DNA of 5,542 nt from positions 1-5,542 of the forward strand of contig JACZXM010000237.1 in NCBI GenBank assembly GCA_022571615.1, in the 5' to 3' direction. The notes below the pieces were generated by a model that had not been told where the DNA came from, did not search any database, and saw nothing but the letters and a program-made list of their open reading frames with translations. How positions within the stretch are numbered: the first letter of the stretch is position 1; every line of letters starts with the position of its first letter. Made by a program: the position numbers and the translations under genes. This DNA is from Acidobacteriota bacterium (GTDB lineage: Bacteria; Acidobacteriota; UBA890; WLXD01). Positions 5,341 through 5,542 of the stretch are shown here, piece after piece.

Positions 5341-5542
5341 TCCGGCGCCTCGGTCTGCTAGCGCTGGCCCTGCTGTTGCCCTGCTTGGCCTGCGTCGCGG
5401 GTCCGCGCCAGGACATCAAGCTGGCGTGGACGCCGGTGACCGAGCTCAACGACAGCCTGCCGCCAGGCGTCCGGGTGCACTCCGGCGTCGATCCCAGCAT
5501 CCCGCTCCGCGCCTGGACCGTGCGGATCCGCCCGGCTCGCGA
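5337..5542 (+). CDS. Exported protein, N-terminal part, possibly phosphodiester glycosidase family
   Basis: An open frame starting at a GTG that overlaps the Nudix stop as GTGA (4 nt) and running off the window after 68 codons. AGGG lies 6 nt before the GTG. Residues 1-19 form a signal peptide: MIRR, then a Leu/Ala-rich core ending in LLPCLACVAG. Cys19 follows Leu-Ala and could be a lipidation site, but the -3 residue is Cys rather than the usual Leu, so ordinary Sec cleavage is equally possible. The mature part contains AWTPVTELND, LPPGVRV and LRAWTVRI, which resemble the region ahead of the phosphodiester glycosidase (NAGPA-like) domain in bacterial proteins as I recall them; the domain itself is outside the window. 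The gene looks like the third in an operon with the selenoprotein and Nudix genes. Family assignment is tentative; export and the start are better supported. Confidence 0.65.
   Translation, partial: MIRRLGLLALALLLPCLACVAGPRQDIKLAWTPVTELNDSLPPGVRVHSGVDPSIPLRAWTVRIRPAR

Overview
The window is GC-rich bacterial DNA with tightly packed genes, GTG/TTG starts and Shine-Dalgarno sites. The gene set and protein styles resemble a proteobacterium, perhaps a gammaproteobacterium; this is an impression from protein similarity recalled from memory, not a computed placement. No rRNA, tRNA, CRISPR array or transposase gene is visible.

Left part (about 1-3980), all genes on the minus strand. In transcription order these are a DUF2784 small membrane protein (3979-3608, TTG start), a secreted S9-family serine peptidase closely resembling chloroplast-type glutamyl endopeptidase (3459-901), and uridine kinase (782-99). 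After each of the first two genes lies a copy of a palindromic repeat. The two copies share 33 identical bases, and the TAG stop codon of each gene is the first three bases of the repeat.

Middle (about 3980-4235). The divergent intergenic region carries a 109-bp inverted-repeat element with 23-bp arms (22 of 23 paired). Its interior has a second, diverged copy at the very start of the window, in the opposite orientation. Further right are a small hairpin and a weak promoter candidate for the plus-strand cluster.

Right part (4236-5542), plus strand. The main find is an AhpD-fold, peroxidase-related gene that looks split into two ORFs by an in-frame TGA at 4488-4490. The TGA sits exactly where the family has the second cysteine of its CxxC active site, the reading frame continues intact to 4778, and a 7-bp GC hairpin with a GGGCU loop begins 11 nt after the TGA. 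The best reading is one 180-aa selenoprotein with a Cys-Asp-Tyr-Sec active site and a bacterial SECIS element. Its end overlaps a Nudix hydrolase gene, which in turn overlaps by 4 nt (GTGA) the start of an exported protein that runs off the window. The three genes probably form one translationally coupled operon. The host would need selA, selB, selC and selD, which are not in this window.
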